Source: JAGLTA01 sp034660735 (lineage in GTDB: Bacteria > Patescibacteriota > Patescibacteriia > JAACEG01). Taken from it: 6,805 nucleotides of DNA. The DNA lies in NCBI GenBank assembly GCA_034660735.1, contig JAYEJQ010000075.1, forward strand, positions 1 to 6,805. Direction: 5' to 3'. This document shows positions 6,175 through 6,805 of the stretch, one piece after another; position 1 is the first letter of the stretch, and each line of letters begins with the position of its first letter. A program made the position numbers and the translations under genes. The notes beneath the pieces are model-generated. The model had not been told where the DNA came from and did no database searches. It saw nothing but the letters and a program-made list of their open reading frames with translations.

Positions 6175-6805
6175 ATGGAAATAGAAAAAATAAAAAAAAT
6201 AATCATTGATCAAAAAGAAGAAATTACGGAATTTTTTAAGAACGAAAAAATAATTAAAAGAGACGCGGACTTAAGAATTTTTAAGAGATTTTTAAGCCAT
6301 CCGAATATTTTAGTTATTTCAGGCGTAAGACGAAGCTGAAAATCAGTTTTGGCGCTGCAAATTTTAGAAAAAGAAAAATATGGCTATCTGAATTTTGACG
6401 ACGAACGGCTAACTGGATTTACTTCTGAAGACTTTAATAAAGTTTTGGAAGCATTTTACGAGTTTGATAGCGATTTGGATTATTTTATTTTTGACGAAAT
6501 TCAAAATATTAAAAATTGGGAGCTTTTTACAAATCGTCTGCGTCGGACGAAAAAAATAATTGTCACTGGCAGTAATGCGCATATTCTTTCGGGAGAATTA
6601 GCCACTCATTTAACAGGACGGCATATAAATTTTACTCTTTACCCTTTTTCTTTTAAAGAATTTTTAAAATTTCAAAAAATAGAGTTTCAGAATAAAGATT
6701 TTTATTCCACCAAGAAAATTTCCCAAATTAAAAAACATCTAAACAATTATATAGCCGTCGGCGGTTTTCCTGAGGCTTATAAATTTGGAAAAGCGATTGT
6801 TGGCA
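6175..6805 (+). pseudogene. AAA_14/DUF4143-type ATPase, interrupted by TGA at codon 55, 3' end outside window
   Basis: The frame from ATG at 6175 is open to the window edge (210 codons) apart from one TGA at 6337-6339. Read across it, the protein has Walker A GVRRS-x-KS at 50-57, where x is the TGA and should be the invariant glycine. YLNFDDERL follows at 71-79, Walker B YFIFDEIQNI at 103-112, the sensor-like TGSNAHILSGELATHLTGRH at 131-150, YPFSFKEFL at 156-164, and NYIAVGGFPEAY at 191-202, leading into DUF4143. This order is that of a widespread bacterial and archaeal ATPase family of unclear function. GGA to TGA is one base change, so a recent nonsense mutation, a sequencing error or TGA read as glycine could explain it. 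The other glycines in the frame use GGN, and TGA never occurs inside the other genes here. No Shine-Dalgarno precedes the start. With standard decoding only a 54-residue fragment is made. Confidence 0.8.

Noticed and set aside
6337..6380. Selenocysteine insertion at the TGA of the ATPase
   Set aside because: Only a weak 4-bp stem (TTTG with CAAA) is visible downstream, and the position needs glycine in the P-loop, not selenocysteine.
1..6805. Genome-wide code 25 (TGA as glycine)
   Set aside because: The LCP, lepB, 115-residue, hisS, rpsU and 513-residue frames contain no internal TGA despite many glycines, so regular use of TGA as glycine is unlikely.

Overview
The window is AT-rich DNA of the kind seen in reduced-genome bacteria of the Candidate Phyla Radiation (Patescibacteria, most likely Parcubacteria-like). 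This placement is inferred from style and gene content: short intergenic spaces, coding sequence rich in A and T, an elongated bS21, a HisRS with a basic N-terminal tail, a secreted protein of unknown family, and starts almost without Shine-Dalgarno sequences. No rRNA or tRNA is present to fix the taxonomy.

Layout: (1) positions 1-1466, minus strand, hold an LCP (LytR-CpsA-Psr) wall-polymer ligase with a C-terminal LytR_C domain, cut by the window start. (2) A 58-bp divergent spacer carries a good promoter for the next gene. (3) On the plus strand follow a type I signal peptidase (lepB), a 115-residue protein I do not recognise, histidyl-tRNA synthetase (hisS) and ribosomal protein bS21 (rpsU), ending in a strong hairpin terminator at about 4291-4330. 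(4) A consensus promoter at 4345-4372 drives a single 513-residue secreted protein made of four beta-rich repeats and a separate C-terminal module, closed by a second clear terminator near 5977-6009. (5) The right end holds the 5' part of a DUF4143-type AAA ATPase whose reading frame is broken by one TGA exactly at the invariant glycine of the Walker A motif.

The genes fall into two themes. LCP, LepB and the repeat protein concern the envelope and export: LepB would be expected to remove the signal peptide of the repeat protein, and LCP proteins attach polymers to the wall. HisS and bS21 concern translation. I see no defence locus, CRISPR array, insertion sequence or phage module.

The observations most worth following are the TGA in place of the P-loop glycine, the fact that rpsU alone has a strong Shine-Dalgarno sequence while every other start lacks one, the recurring 10-mer AAAAATTATG at three starts, and the uncharacterised four-repeat secreted protein. 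None of these by itself proves a new system.
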